Assembly (NCBI GenBank): GCA_013289475.1
Contig: JABCZW010000020.1
Span: 1 to 43,171, forward strand
Source: Bacteroidota bacterium
Lineage (GTDB): Bacteria; Bacteroidota; Bacteroidia; JABEUT01
Direction: 5' to 3'
Length of the DNA stretch: 43,171 bases
Position numbers and translations under genes: made by a program. Numbering within the stretch: position 1 is the stretch's first letter; each line of letters starts with the position of its first letter. This document shows positions 8,951 through 17,489 of this stretch, piece by piece. Below the pieces are notes generated by a model that saw only the letters and a program-made list of their open reading frames with translations, did no database searches and had not been told where the DNA came from.

Positions 8951-9697
8951 TTATGTAAGCATTCCGCCGCAAACCTGTATTACCTGCCCGGTAATATAAG
9001 TCGACCAGTCGGATGCGAGGAAAGCAACTGCATTAGCTACATCTTCTGCCGTGCCGCCTCTTTTCAGTGGTATAGCTTCTCTCCATTGCGCTACAACTTT
9101 CTCATCGAGCGCGCCGGTCATTTCAGTTTCAATAAAACCCGGTGCAACTGCATTGCAACGTATGTTGCGTGAGCCCAGCTCAAGCGCAATTGATTTGGTG
9201 AAACCAATAATACCGGCTTTTGATGCAGCATAGTTCGATTGTCCTGCATTACCACGTATACCAACTACTGACGTTATGTTTATAATAGAGCCTTTGCGCT
9301 CTTTCAGCATTGGGCGTTGTATTGCTTTAGTAAGGTTGAATACCGATTTAAGGTTGGCTTTAATAACGGCATCAAATTGCTCTTCGCTCATACGCATAAG
9401 CAATCCGTCTTTAGTAATGCCGGCATTATTTACCAGCGTATCTACTTTGCCGAAATCAGCTAAAACATCGGTTACTAATTGTTCTGCCGCTTTATAATCT
9501 GCCGCATCTGAATGATAAGCCTTAGCTTTTACTCCTTTAGCAGCTATTTCAGTTTCCAGTTCTTTGGCTTTTGCTTCCGATGAAAGGTAGGTAAATGCCA
9601 CATTGGCTCCCTGTTCTGCTACTTTTAAAGCAATACCTCTTCCGATACCGCGAGAGGCGCCTGTAACTATAATGGTTTGGTTTTGTAATAACTTCAT
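8951..9697 (-). CDS. fabG: 3-oxoacyl-[acyl-carrier-protein] reductase
   Basis: This is a classical short-chain dehydrogenase of 248 residues, reducing 3-oxoacyl-ACP with NADPH in fatty-acid synthesis. The cofactor motif TGASRGIG lies at 12-19 and the NNAG motif at about 90-93. The catalytic tetrad is complete: N115, S143, Y156 and K160 (the last two in the YAASK motif). The length and the C-terminal ITGQVIQVCGGM are typical of FabG. It is the first gene of an apparent operon with the vWA-like protein and the Sua5-like protein, and has a good promoter of its own at 9725-9756. Other short-chain dehydrogenases can look similar, but FabG is by far the best fit. Confidence 0.93.
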   Translation of the reverse strand: MKLLQNQTIIVTGASRGIGRGIALKVAEQGANVAFTYLSSEAKAKELETEIAAKGVKAKAYHSDAADYKAAEQLVTDVLADFGKVDTLVNNAGITKDGLLMRMSEEQFDAVIKANLKSVFNLTKAIQRPMLKERKGSIINITSVVGIRGNAGQSNYAASKAGIIGFTKSIALELGSRNIRCNAVAPGFIETEMTGALDEKVVAQWREAIPLKRGGTAEDVANAVAFLASDWSTYITGQVIQVCGGMLT

Positions 9698-9715
9698 AGT
9701 TGAAAATACGGATTA

Positions 9716-9747
9716 TTGGTATTTAAAATATATTTGCCGTACATTTG
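9716..9747 (+). promoter_or_regulatory. Bacteroidota-type promoter for the outer-membrane protein gene
   Basis: TACATTTG at 9740-9747 matches the Bacteroidota -7 consensus TAnnTTTG exactly. ATTG at 9715-9718 stands 21 bases upstream in the -33 place. The expected start of transcription is near 9754, about 27 bases before the ATG at 9781. Confidence 0.55.
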
Positions 9748-9756
9748 GTTACCAAA
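9725..9756 (-). promoter_or_regulatory. Bacteroidota-type promoter for fabG operon
   Basis: On the minus strand TTTG (9756-9753) is followed after exactly 20 bases by TATATTTT (9732-9725), seven of eight matches to TAnnTTTG. It lies about 28 bases before the fabG ATG and overlaps the plus-strand promoter almost completely. Confidence 0.5.
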
Positions 9757-9780
9757 AATAGCATAAAAAGAAGTCTTCGC

Positions 9781-10554
9781 ATGAAAAAAACTTTTACCCT
9801 CTTGTTCTCTATTGCTTTTTTTACTTTTGTCCAAGCTCAGAGTTTTGAAATTGGAGGCCGTTATCTGGCTACCAGTAATTGGTTCTTTAATTCGAATGTT
9901 ACAAATTCCGGGGGCTCAGAAAGTGTTACGGCGCAAAACTATTCGGCCGTTTATTCATCTACCTATGGGCTGCATTTAGCATATAACTTTAACGAACACA
10001 CCGGGCTTGAAGCTAATTTGCTTATGGCAACTTTGTCGCAATCTTATAACGGTAATTTTCCAACAGATAAGGGTGGTTATTTACCTGATAATGGTATGGT
10101 ATATTATGCGAGCGAAACCTTTAAGTCTGAAGTCACTGTTAACGCTCTACAGATACCGATATTTTTCCGTTTCCTTTCGGGTAACGGGGCTTATGTGGAA
10201 TTGGGCCCTGAAGTTGATATTATTACCGATGCTAACTATTCGGCAACATATAAAGGAGGTCCAAGTACATCTTTTAGCTCTGATGTGGGACAATATTATG
10301 CTAATGATATGATATGCGGAGTGTTGTCTTTTGGTAATAACATACGTATTTCACATTCTTTCTTTTTTAATATTAACCTCCGCTTTTCATACGATTTTAC
10401 AGATATGAAGGGTGTTGACGCCCTTGGGCAAAATATGAAGGATGATGCCTTATATTCTGGTAGTAATCCTTTTTATTCAAAGTACCAGACTACTAACGCC
10501 GTTTCTGCATCTTTTGGCGTTGGGCTCCTTTACCGATTCGGACACGATTTCTAA
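9781..10554 (+). CDS. Outer-membrane beta-barrel protein (hypothetical)
   Basis: The 257-residue protein has a clear signal peptide (MKKTFTLLFSIAFFTFVQAQ) and then alternating aromatic and polar residues. The last strand, SASFGVGLLYRFGHDF, ends in Phe as is usual for outer-membrane barrels. Segments such as YGLHLAYNFNEHTGLEANLL and IPIFFRFLSGNGAYVELGPEV resemble the OMP_b-brl family of small Bacteroidota barrels. The ligand or function is unknown. The start at 9781 was chosen over 9745 because it begins the signal peptide and leaves room for the promoter. The M3 peptidase gene follows after 9 bases and is probably co-transcribed. Confidence 0.82.
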   Translation: MKKTFTLLFSIAFFTFVQAQSFEIGGRYLATSNWFFNSNVTNSGGSESVTAQNYSAVYSSTYGLHLAYNFNEHTGLEANLLMATLSQSYNGNFPTDKGGYLPDNGMVYYASETFKSEVTVNALQIPIFFRFLSGNGAYVELGPEVDIITDANYSATYKGGPSTSFSSDVGQYYANDMICGVLSFGNNIRISHSFFFNINLRFSYDFTDMKGVDALGQNMKDDALYSGSNPFYSKYQTTNAVSASFGVGLLYRFGHDF

Positions 10555-10563
10555 AATTCTTTC

Positions 10564-12258
10564 ATGCGATTTACACAGATACCTTACCAGCGTCCTGATT
10601 TAGACTCTTTATCCAAACGCTTTAAAACTCTTGTTAAAGATTTTAATGAGGCAAATGAAGCAAAGCAAGTTGAAATTACTCACGAGATCAACCTGCTGCG
10701 AAATAGTTTTGAGACCATGTATGCCTTTGCCAGCATACGCTACACACAAGACACATCGAATGCCCAGTATCAGGACGAACAAGATTTTTTTGATGATAAC
10801 GAACCCGCATATACAGGTTTAGTGACTGAATTTTATAGGGCACTGGTTGAATCAAAATACCGGACTCAGTTAGAGAAGAAACTTGGCAAGCAGTTGTTCA
10901 GCATTGCTGAAATGAAATTGAAAACCTATTCGGCTGAAGTAGAACCCGACCTTATATTAGAAAATAAACTCGGCAGCGAATACACCAAGCTTATTGCATC
11001 TGCTCATATTCAGTTCGATGGAAAGGAACTTAGCTTATCAGAACTTTCTCCTTACCTGACTTCGCATGATCGCGATACCAGAAAGAATGCCAACATAGCC
11101 AAGTACAAATTCTTTACCGAGAAATCTGCCGACCTTGACCGTATTTATGATGAATTGGTAAAACAACGTACTAAGATTGCCCGCCAGCTTGGCTTTAAGT
11201 CTTTTACTGAACTTGCTTACATGCGCCTTATGCGTAGCGATTACAATGCAAGCATGGTTAAGAACTACCGTGAGCAGATACGTAAATATGTGGTGCCGCT
11301 TGTGCAGGAGTTAAAAACCAAGCAGGCAAAACGCCTTGGCTTAGATAGTCTGAAGTATTACGATGAGTCTCTTTTGTTTAAAGCCGGTAATGCAAAACCA
11401 AAGGGTGATGAGAAGTGGATACTGAACAAAGCAAAACAAATGTATGATGAGCTATCTCCGCGTACATCGGAGTTTTTTGCATACATGCTGGATAATGAAT
11501 TAATGGACCTGGTATCAAGAAAAAATAAAGCAGCTGGTGGGTATTGCAGTTTTTTAAATGACTATAAAAGCCCCTTCATATTTGCGAACTTTAATGGCAC
11601 TATGCACGATGTTACGGTGCTTACGCACGAAGTAGGTCATGCTTTTCAGGGTTATTCGAGCCGCCATTATACCACACCTGAATATTATTTTCCTACTTAC
11701 GAAGCCTGTGAGATACATTCGATGAGCATGGAGTTTCTTACCTGGCCATGGATGAAATTGTTCTTCGAAGAGAGTACCGATAAATTTTTGTTTGAACATC
11801 TATGCGGTGCGTTACAGTTTCTGCCTTATGGTGTAACGGTTGATGAATTCCAGCACTGGGTGTATGATAACCCGGATGCCACACCTACTGAAAGAAAACT
11901 GCAATGGAGGAATATTGAAATGAAATATTTGCCTCATCGCGATTACGAGGATAATACCTATTTGCAATCAGGCGGATTCTGGCAGCAACAAGGTCATATT
12001 TATCAAAGCCCGTTCTATTATATCGATTATACACTAGCCCAGGTTTGTGCTTTACAATTTTGGGAAAGATCTAATGCCGACAGGAAGTTAGCCCTTGAGG
12101 ATTACCAGAACCTTTGCAATGCAGGTGGTAGCCAATCGTTTTTAGACCTGGTGAAACTGGCTAATCTTACTTCTCCATTTGATGATGGTTGCCTGGAAGA
12201 AGTTACTGCCGAAGCCGGTAAGTGGATTCGTTCAGTTGATGAGAGCCATTTGAATTAA
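10564..12258 (+). CDS. M3 family oligoendopeptidase (PepF type)
   Basis: The 564-residue protein carries the zinc-binding HEVGH motif (residues 355-359) in the M3 context LTHEVGHAFQGY, with the downstream acidic zinc ligand expected in EACEIHSMSMEF. Helical N-terminal segments and the C-terminal YYIDYTLAQVCALQFWE are typical of the oligoendopeptidase F branch, which cleaves short peptides in the cytoplasm; no signal peptide is seen. It follows the barrel protein gene by 9 bases. Its stop codon overlaps that of folC on the other strand (shared TTAA, 12255-12258). Confidence 0.93.
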   Translation: MRFTQIPYQRPDLDSLSKRFKTLVKDFNEANEAKQVEITHEINLLRNSFETMYAFASIRYTQDTSNAQYQDEQDFFDDNEPAYTGLVTEFYRALVESKYRTQLEKKLGKQLFSIAEMKLKTYSAEVEPDLILENKLGSEYTKLIASAHIQFDGKELSLSELSPYLTSHDRDTRKNANIAKYKFFTEKSADLDRIYDELVKQRTKIARQLGFKSFTELAYMRLMRSDYNASMVKNYREQIRKYVVPLVQELKTKQAKRLGLDSLKYYDESLLFKAGNAKPKGDEKWILNKAKQMYDELSPRTSEFFAYMLDNELMDLVSRKNKAAGGYCSFLNDYKSPFIFANFNGTMHDVTVLTHEVGHAFQGYSSRHYTTPEYYFPTYEACEIHSMSMEFLTWPWMKLFFEESTDKFLFEHLCGALQFLPYGVTVDEFQHWVYDNPDATPTERKLQWRNIEMKYLPHRDYEDNTYLQSGGFWQQQGHIYQSPFYYIDYTLAQVCALQFWERSNADRKLALEDYQNLCNAGGSQSFLDLVKLANLTSPFDDGCLEEVTAEAGKWIRSVDESHLN

Positions 12259-13559
12259 AGAGCATCGGCTACAATAAAGGTACTGCCTCCCACGAATACC
12301 AGATCATCTTTGGCTGCATTCTTTTGTGCAGCGTGTAAAGCTTCTTTCACTGTAGCAAAGTAATTACCATTCAAGTTATATTTTCCGGCAATAGTGGCTA
12401 ATTCATTTTCACTCAATGCTCTTGGTATGTTTGCCTTGCAGAAGTAATAATGAGCATTGGTAGGTAATAATTTCAACACCTTATCGGGTTCTTTATCATT
12501 CACCATGCCAAAAACAAAATGCAAATTGTTGTATTTTATTTTAGCTAACTGGTTAATGACTTCTTTTATTCCTGCTTCGTTATGGCCCGTATCTGCAATA
12601 GTAAGCGGGTTTTGTGAAAGGGTCTGCCATCTGCCCAATAAACCTGTTTGCGAAACCACTTTAGAAATACCATCCCGAATATTTTCTTCACTTATCTTAT
12701 AACCCGATTCGTTCAACACATCTATAGCAGAAAGCACCGTGCAAATATTTTTTTGCTGGTACAATCCATTTAATTCCGACTGTAATTCCTGCAAGTATGG
12801 CCTGCCATTCTTTAAAACATCTATTACCAAATACGGCTCGTTACCTTTTGCTTCAGTGTGCGCATTTGCAGTACTATAAATTGAATCGGCAAATCGGATA
12901 GGGGATTTAGATTCCTTTGCTTTTTGTTCGAATACCTCTTTGGTTTCTTCTTGTGTTTCTCCTATTACTACCGGTTTTCTTCGTTTTATTATTCCCGCTT
13001 TTTCTGCTGCTATTTTAGGCAGGGTGTCACCAAGCAGTGCAACGTGGTCGTAGCTGATATTGGTAATTACTGATACTATAGGATTGACAATATTGGTTGA
13101 ATCTAACCTGCCACCAAGGCCCGTTTCAATAACGGTTATATCGCATTTCTCTTTTGCAAAATACCAGAAGGTCATGGCTACACTCACCTCAAAAAAGGAA
13201 CAATCCATTTGCTCGACCAGTTCTTTATTCGCGTTAATGAAATCTACCACATCCTGCTCAGGCATTGGTATGCCATTGATCTTTATCCGTTCCCTGAAAT
13301 CTTTCAAATGAGGTGAAGTATGTAGTCCTACCTTTTTATAACCCGCACTTTGTAATACCGAGGCTAAATAATGTGATGTAGAGCCTTTGCCATTTGTACC
13401 TGCAATATGTATGACTGGAAACTTTTGTTGAGGATTATCAAGCGCATTGCAAAGCTTGATGATATTATCCAGGCCGCCTTTATATGCAATGGCACCCACC
13501 CGCTGGAAAATAGGTAAGCGTGCATACAGGTACTCTAAAACTTCGCTGTAGGTTTTCAT
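12255..13559 (-). CDS. folC: Bifunctional folylpolyglutamate synthase / dihydrofolate synthase
   Basis: The Mur-ligase-type enzyme adds glutamate to dihydropteroate or folates. The ATP-binding loop is HIAGTNGKGSTSHYLA (residues about 50-65), followed by GLHTSPHLKDFRERIKING, GLGGRLDSTNIV and ISYDHVALLG. The C-terminal domain has ADTGHNEAG and ends in VFVGGSTFIVAD. The length of 434 is normal. It is preceded by the asparaginase-like gene with a 15-base gap and probably shares its transcript. Whether both activities are present cannot be told from the sequence. Confidence 0.94.
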   Translation of the reverse strand: MKTYSEVLEYLYARLPIFQRVGAIAYKGGLDNIIKLCNALDNPQQKFPVIHIAGTNGKGSTSHYLASVLQSAGYKKVGLHTSPHLKDFRERIKINGIPMPEQDVVDFINANKELVEQMDCSFFEVSVAMTFWYFAKEKCDITVIETGLGGRLDSTNIVNPIVSVITNISYDHVALLGDTLPKIAAEKAGIIKRRKPVVIGETQEETKEVFEQKAKESKSPIRFADSIYSTANAHTEAKGNEPYLVIDVLKNGRPYLQELQSELNGLYQQKNICTVLSAIDVLNESGYKISEENIRDGISKVVSQTGLLGRWQTLSQNPLTIADTGHNEAGIKEVINQLAKIKYNNLHFVFGMVNDKEPDKVLKLLPTNAHYYFCKANIPRALSENELATIAGKYNLNGNYFATVKEALHAAQKNAAKDDLVFVGGSTFIVADAL

Positions 13560-13574
13560 TTAAGGTAGATTGTC

Positions 13575-14510
13575 TTAGCGGAACACGCCGGTATATTTCT
13601 CTCCGACAGTATTTATCCATCCCCTGAACATGGATGATGTATTGAAAGGGGCAGAAATATTTCCCTGGTTATCTATAGCAATAAGCCCACCTTCACCACC
13701 AAGTAAAGCGACTTTTTTCATCACTTCAGCAGTGGCTTGTGCAAGGTTCATGCCTTTGTATTCCATAAGTGCCGATATATCATATGCCACTACATTGCGT
13801 ATAAAATATTCACCTTCGCCTGTGCAGGAAACAGCACACGTTTTATTATTGGCATAAGTACCAGCCCCAATTATCGGTGAATCACCCACGCGGCCAAATT
13901 TTTTATTGTTTACTCCGCCTGTCGATGTTGCTGCGGCAATATTGCCTTGATTATCTAAAGCCACACAGCCAACGGTCCCGAATTTCTTTGTGCCTTCCGG
14001 TATGCCATCACCAGCCCATGAATTGGTGCTGTCGTCATCTTTAGTAGCTAACCATTGTTTGTGACGTTCTTCGTAATAAAAGTACGACGGGTCAACTATT
14101 TCAAGTCCGTTTTCTTTAGCAAATTTCTCGGCTCCCGCACTGGCTAGCAAAACGTGTTTTGTCTTTTCCATTACTGCTTTTGCCGCCGATATGGGATTGC
14201 GAATGGTATGTACCTCTGCAATAGCTCCGGCTTTTAAGTTCTTACCATTCATAATAGCTGCATCCATTTCATTTACACCGTCGCAGTTAAATACCGAACC
14301 TTTACCTGCATTAAACAAAGGGCTGTCTTCCATTACCCTTACTGCTGCTTCCACTGCATCAACTGCCGATCCGCCTTTAGCAAGTATGCTGTACCCTGCT
14401 TGCAGTGCCTCTGAAAGTTTTTCGTGAAATTCTTTTTCTTTTTCCGGAGAAACTGACCCTGTCATAAGGGTTCCGGCGCCGCCATGTATCGCTATTGCGT
14501 AATTTCCCAT
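13575..14510 (-). CDS. Isoaspartyl peptidase / L-asparaginase (T2 family)
   Basis: This 311-residue N-terminal-nucleophile hydrolase is expected to mature by self-cleavage before Thr179 in the motif KFGTVGCVALDNQGN, giving alpha and beta subunits. Other family marks are the N-terminal AIHGGAGTL, GGSAVDAVEAAV, NAGKGSVF and, after the nucleophile, ATSTGG, RVGDSPIIGAGTYAN and CTGEGEYFIR. It releases iso-aspartate from damaged peptides or hydrolyses asparagine. No signal peptide is seen, so it is cytoplasmic. It lies upstream of folC in the same direction. A TACTTTTG -7 element is found just upstream. Confidence 0.93.
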   Translation of the reverse strand: MGNYAIAIHGGAGTLMTGSVSPEKEKEFHEKLSEALQAGYSILAKGGSAVDAVEAAVRVMEDSPLFNAGKGSVFNCDGVNEMDAAIMNGKNLKAGAIAEVHTIRNPISAAKAVMEKTKHVLLASAGAEKFAKENGLEIVDPSYFYYEERHKQWLATKDDDSTNSWAGDGIPEGTKKFGTVGCVALDNQGNIAAATSTGGVNNKKFGRVGDSPIIGAGTYANNKTCAVSCTGEGEYFIRNVVAYDISALMEYKGMNLAQATAEVMKKVALLGGEGGLIAIDNQGNISAPFNTSSMFRGWINTVGEKYTGVFR

Positions 14511-14530
14511 ATCTAAAATTAAAAGCTTGT

Positions 14531-14538
14531 CAAAAGTA
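14531..14538 (-). promoter_or_regulatory. Candidate -7 element upstream of the asparaginase gene
   Basis: The minus strand reads TACTTTTG, an exact TAnnTTTG match, about 20 bases before the ATG at 14510. No good -33 TTTG stands at 19-21 bases, so this is only a partial promoter match. Confidence 0.35.
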
Positions 14539-14574
14539 GGAAAAATTGTCGCAGCAGATTTGTATTTTCGTGCA

Positions 14575-15348
14575 GTGAAAAAAATATTTCTTCCGTTTCA
14601 TTACCTCAATTATTTGCTCAGGGCCAAAACCCTTCACGGCACTCATTCTGCTTTTGTGTATGAGTTTTACCAAAGGGTTATTGAAGGCGATCTGCAGTAC
14701 TACGATTTTGCCCCCATCGAACACCTTCGCGCTATGCTGCTCCAGTCCGATGAAGTTATTCAAGTGGTTGACTTTGGCGCCGGAGCAGGGGGAAATAGAA
14801 AGGCTAAAGATATTGCAGCTAAATCATCCATACCTTCTAAACAAGGGCGCTTGCTTTTCCGGTTGGTGAATTTTATGCAGCCCAAAGTAATGCTTGAAAT
14901 GGGGACATCGTTGGGGATAAGTACCCTTTACCAATCCAAAGCTTGCCCCAATGCCAATTTTACCACCATGGAAGGCAGTCCGCAGACGGCTCAACTGGCA
15001 GCTAAGAACTTTAAACTACTCAAGGCTAATAACATAAAGCAAGTTACCGGTAATTTTGATGAAACTCTGCCACAGGTATTAAAAACTTTTTCTTCCCTAG
15101 ATTATGTTTTCTTCGATGGCAACCACCGCAAAGAACCTACGCTCAACTATTTTAAACAGTGCCTGCCATTGGCATCTGACAATTGCGTATTTGTTTGTGA
15201 CGACATACGCTGGTCCGATGGGATGTACCAGGCATGGCAGGAGATAATCAAAGAACCATCGGCAACCGTAACTATCGATTTGTTTTCATTTGGGCTCGTG
15301 TTCTTCCGTAAGGGGCAGGTAAAGGAACATTTTACCCTTAAATTCTAA
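14575..15348 (+). CDS. Class I SAM-dependent O-methyltransferase-like protein
   Basis: The 257-residue protein opens with [23 protein letters not shown], similar to a Bacteroidota family of methyltransferases. The SAM-binding part has [14 protein letters not shown] (glycine-rich loop), [14 protein letters not shown] and [19 protein letters not shown]; the last is the region that holds the metal-binding acid in O-methyltransferases. Its substrate is unknown. GTG 14575 was chosen as start because the longer frame from TTG 14527 would place promoter-like sequence inside the gene and adds a non-conserved-looking stretch. It precedes the ABC ATPase gene in the same direction (29-base gap). Confidence 0.82.
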   Translation: MKKIFLPFHYLNYLLRAKTLHGTHSAFVYEFYQRVIEGDLQYYDFAPIEHLRAMLLQSDEVIQVVDFGAGAGGNRKAKDIAAKSSIPSKQGRLLFRLVNFMQPKVMLEMGTSLGISTLYQSKACPNANFTTMEGSPQTAQLAAKNFKLLKANNIKQVTGNFDETLPQVLKTFSSLDYVFFDGNHRKEPTLNYFKQCLPLASDNCVFVCDDIRWSDGMYQAWQEIIKEPSATVTIDLFSFGLVFFRKGQVKEHFTLKF

Positions 15349-15377
15349 ACTGGTATATTCGCATGTTATTAGAGGTC

Positions 15378-16085
15378 ATGGAAAATATAATTGAGCTTAA
15401 GGAAATAAGTAAAGTTTACAGAATGGGTATGGAGACCATCAACGCGCTCCGTTCTGTTACCATGACCATTAAAAAGAACGAGTATGTAGCGCTTATGGGC
15501 CCATCGGGTTCCGGTAAGTCAACGCTTATGAATGTGCTTGGTTGCCTCGATACTCCTACCGGAGGCCAATATATTTTAAATGGCATATCGGTAGATAAAA
15601 TGCTCGATAACGACCTTGCTGAAGTGCGAAACAAACAGATCGGTTTTGTGTTCCAGACCTTTAACCTTTTGCCACGTTCAACAGCATTAGAGAATGTTAC
15701 CCTGCCTATGATATATGCTGGTACAACTAAACTGCAACGTAAACAAAGGGCTGAAGAAGTACTTGCGCAGGTGGGTTTAAAAGAACGTATGACGCACAAA
15801 CCCAATGAGCTATCGGGTGGGCAGCGTCAGCGTGTTGCTGTAGCACGTGCTTTGGTAAATCACCCTGCCATTATACTTGCCGATGAACCTACCGGTAACC
15901 TCGATTCTAAGACATCTGTCGAGATTATGGGCTTGTTTGAAGACATCCATAAAAAAGGGAATACCATCATCCTTGTAACCCACGAAGAAGATATTGCCCG
16001 CTATGCTCACCGTATTATCCGCCTCAAAGATGGCGCTGTAGAATCGGATGAGATAAATGAGAAGCCTATTTTGGCGAATGCTTGA
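15378..16085 (+). CDS. ABC transporter ATP-binding protein (LolD/MacB type)
   Basis: The 235-residue ATPase has Walker [10 protein letters not shown], the Q-loop in [13 protein letters not shown], the signature [15 protein letters not shown], Walker [13 protein letters not shown] and the switch histidine in ILVTHEED. The NLLPR-TALENV segment is typical of the LolD/MacB/FtsE-like group, which works with FtsX-type permeases in lipoprotein sorting or efflux. No permease gene is adjacent, so the partner must be elsewhere. The start at 15378 fits the usual [14 protein letters not shown] beginning; ATG 15363 in the same frame would add five residues. After it comes a long gene-free stretch. Confidence 0.93.
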   Translation: MENIIELKEISKVYRMGMETINALRSVTMTIKKNEYVALMGPSGSGKSTLMNVLGCLDTPTGGQYILNGISVDKMLDNDLAEVRNKQIGFVFQTFNLLPRSTALENVTLPMIYAGTTKLQRKQRAEEVLAQVGLKERMTHKPNELSGGQRQRVAVARALVNHPAIILADEPTGNLDSKTSVEIMGLFEDIHKKGNTIILVTHEEDIARYAHRIIRLKDGAVESDEINEKPILANA

Positions 16086-16087
16086 TT

Positions 16088-16119
16088 AGTCGAAAGTCGT
16101 TAGTCATAAGTCGATAGTC
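16088..16119. repeat. Short AGTC-type direct repeats
   Basis: AGTCG, AGTCG, AGTCA, AGTCG and AGTC follow each other at 5-9 base spacing right after the ABC ATPase stop. Similar short-word runs are common between genes in Bacteroidota (recalled, not searched). Confidence 0.5.
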
Positions 16120-16132
16120 TTTTACACATAAT

Positions 16133-16192
16133 CGTCACTGCGAATCCTGTTCCAAAAAATAATTAATATCAGGATGTGGCAGTCTCAGTATT
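16133..16192. repeat. Hairpin repeat element, copy 1
   Basis: It begins CGTCACTGCGAATCCTG and ends ATGTGGCAGTCTCAGTATT. Arms CTGC (16138-16141) and ATCCTG (16144-16149) pair with CAGGAT (16170-16175) and GCAG (16179-16182). The ends are the same as in copy 2 while the middle differs. Confidence 0.75.
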
Positions 16193-16282
16193 ATACCTGT
16201 ATTTGGCACAGTATTTTGCATCTATGTGTCAATCTCCTGTTATCAAATCTCTTCACCTCACGTGCCGTTACTTTCTGCACTC

Positions 16283-16343
16283 CGTCACTGCGAATCCCGT
16301 TCCAGTAAATAATAACGCTTCGGGATGTGGCAGTCTCAGTATT
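16283..16343. repeat. Hairpin repeat element, copy 2
   Basis: It has the same outer sequence as copy 1 (CGTCACTGCGAATCC at the left, GATGTGGCAGTCTCAGTATT at the right), 150 bases further on in direct orientation. The stem here is ATCCCG (16294-16299) with CGGGAT (16321-16326), so the T-A pair of copy 1 is replaced by C-G on both arms, plus CTGC (16288-16291) with GCAG (16330-16333). Confidence 0.75.
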
Positions 16344-16405
16344 TTTTTTCTTGATTTTTTCTCGCAAAGACGCTGAGCCAAACCAACACTGATTCCCATA
16401 TTTTC

Positions 16406-16432
16406 GATTTAAAGCACTAAGTGCTTTAAATC
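16406..16432. repeat. 27-base perfect palindrome
   Basis: 12-bp arms GATTTAAAGCAC pair perfectly around the 3-base loop TAA. No T-run follows, so it is not a typical terminator; it could be a protein-binding site or a cruciform-type repeat. Confidence 0.85.
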
Positions 16433-16444
16433 AATGACTTGGCT

Positions 16445-16540
16445 GGGTTGACACTTTTTGGCCCCTAAAAAATATAACTTATTGAAAATCAATAGCAATT
16501 TTCCGAAAAGCATATGAAAAGTGTCAACCCGTGTCAACCC
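16445..16540. repeat. 14-bp inverted arms with a duplicated right end
   Basis: GGGTTGACACTTTT (16445-16458) is the exact reverse complement of AAAAGTGTCAACCC (16517-16530). The last ten bases of the right arm are repeated directly (GTGTCAACCC at 16521 and 16531). The 58 bases between hold no coding frame. Confidence 0.75.
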
Positions 16541-16761
16541 GTTGGTTAGGTCGGTTTCTGTCGGTACAGAATAACACCTATCGGAAAGGTAATAAATGTA
16601 TTCAAAGAACTAAAGACAAATTTAGTTAATATATTTATTATATGTAATAAAATAGTAAATTAATTATTAACAACTCCAAAACCAGGTATTAAAAGGCGGC
16701 GATGGTTTTGGGCTCACGAGTTCCTATAAAATAAAGTACGTTGCGAGTAACCCCTAAACAG

Positions 16762-16793
16762 TTTGAAGCTTTTAATAATTTTTCGTACCTTAG
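16762..16793 (+). promoter_or_regulatory. Bacteroidota-type promoter of the small exported protein operon
   Basis: TTTG (16762-16765) is followed after exactly 20 bases by TACCTTAG (16786-16793), seven of eight matches to TAnnTTTG. The expected start is near 16800, about 20 bases before the first ATG at 16821. Confidence 0.55.
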
Positions 16794-16820
16794 TGTTTCA
16801 ATAAACCACTTAAATAGAAA

Positions 16821-17474
16821 ATGATGAAAGATTTGCCATTCATTAAAACTAAGATAGGTATAGCCCTGTCTTTATGTTTTATGTGGCTACTTATTGCCGG
16901 ATGCCAAAATGGTAAAAAGAATGGCTTGATGAAGCAATATTGGCCTAATGGTAAATTAATGGCTGAAACTCCTTACAGCAATGATACAATAGATGGCACG
17001 ATGAAAGAGTATGATAAAAACGGGAAGTTAAAGAGCGAGATTATTTACAAACGTGGTGTTAAAGTTGAAGAAGACAGTATTGAAGAAGTATATGATACCA
17101 CAAAATTACGTAATGAACTATTCTTTACCCGGCATGATATTTTTAAAACCGGTTCAATATTAATTGAACAATATAAAAAAGGCAGCAATTTTTCAGTTTT
17201 GATAAAAAGAGAATATGATAAGATTCAAAATAGAAGCACTGCCGCAGGTACCGAGTGGGAGTTTAATTTAGGAGATCCAATTGATATTCAGTACGATTAT
17301 AGATTTTTTTTTAATGATGGTAGCGACACAATTAAATACGACTTAAAAGATATGAAATTTCATATTGTTTGTGTTGGCAGTATAAATCACACTCCGGTAG
17401 GTCATGCAAATATCCTTGGAGAATGGACCTTAAATGGATCTCATTATTCGGGCGGAAATATTACGTTTAAATAG
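16821..17474 (+). CDS. MORN-repeat (YwqK-like) lipoprotein
   Basis: The 217-residue product has a lipoprotein signal (LLIAGC lipobox, Cys about 28). It is followed by two MORN-variant units, NGLMKQYWPNGKLMAETPY and DGTMKEYDKNGKLKSEIIY, of the kind found in YwqK-family proteins. The remaining half (about 95-217) has no recognised motif. YwqK-family proteins are often labelled antitoxins, but in Bacteroidota many are exported and their role is unknown. It is the first gene of a five-gene plus-strand array, with a good promoter upstream; the next gene starts 15 bases after its stop. ATG 16821 and 16824 are both possible starts. Confidence 0.78.
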   Translation: MMKDLPFIKTKIGIALSLCFMWLLIAGCQNGKKNGLMKQYWPNGKLMAETPYSNDTIDGTMKEYDKNGKLKSEIIYKRGVKVEEDSIEEVYDTTKLRNELFFTRHDIFKTGSILIEQYKKGSNFSVLIKREYDKIQNRSTAAGTEWEFNLGDPIDIQYDYRFFFNDGSDTIKYDLKDMKFHIVCVGSINHTPVGHANILGEWTLNGSHYSGGNITFK

Positions 17475-17489
17475 ATATAATTACAATAA

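Larger units (their letters stand above)
16086..16820. other. 735-base gene-free stretch rich in repeats and inverted repeats
   Basis: No convincing coding frame is present. From left to right it holds a run of short AGTCG-type direct repeats (16088-16119), two copies of a hairpin repeat (16133-16192 and 16283-16343), a 27-base palindrome (16406-16432), 14-bp inverted arms (16445-16458 and 16517-16530), an AT-rich section (about 16590-16680) and a promoter for the next gene (16762-16793). Confidence 0.8.

Noticed and set aside
16176..16376. 66-residue open frame in the gene-free stretch
   Set aside because: It runs across the structured repeat copies, its composition is unlike the neighbours, and no promoter or start context supports it.
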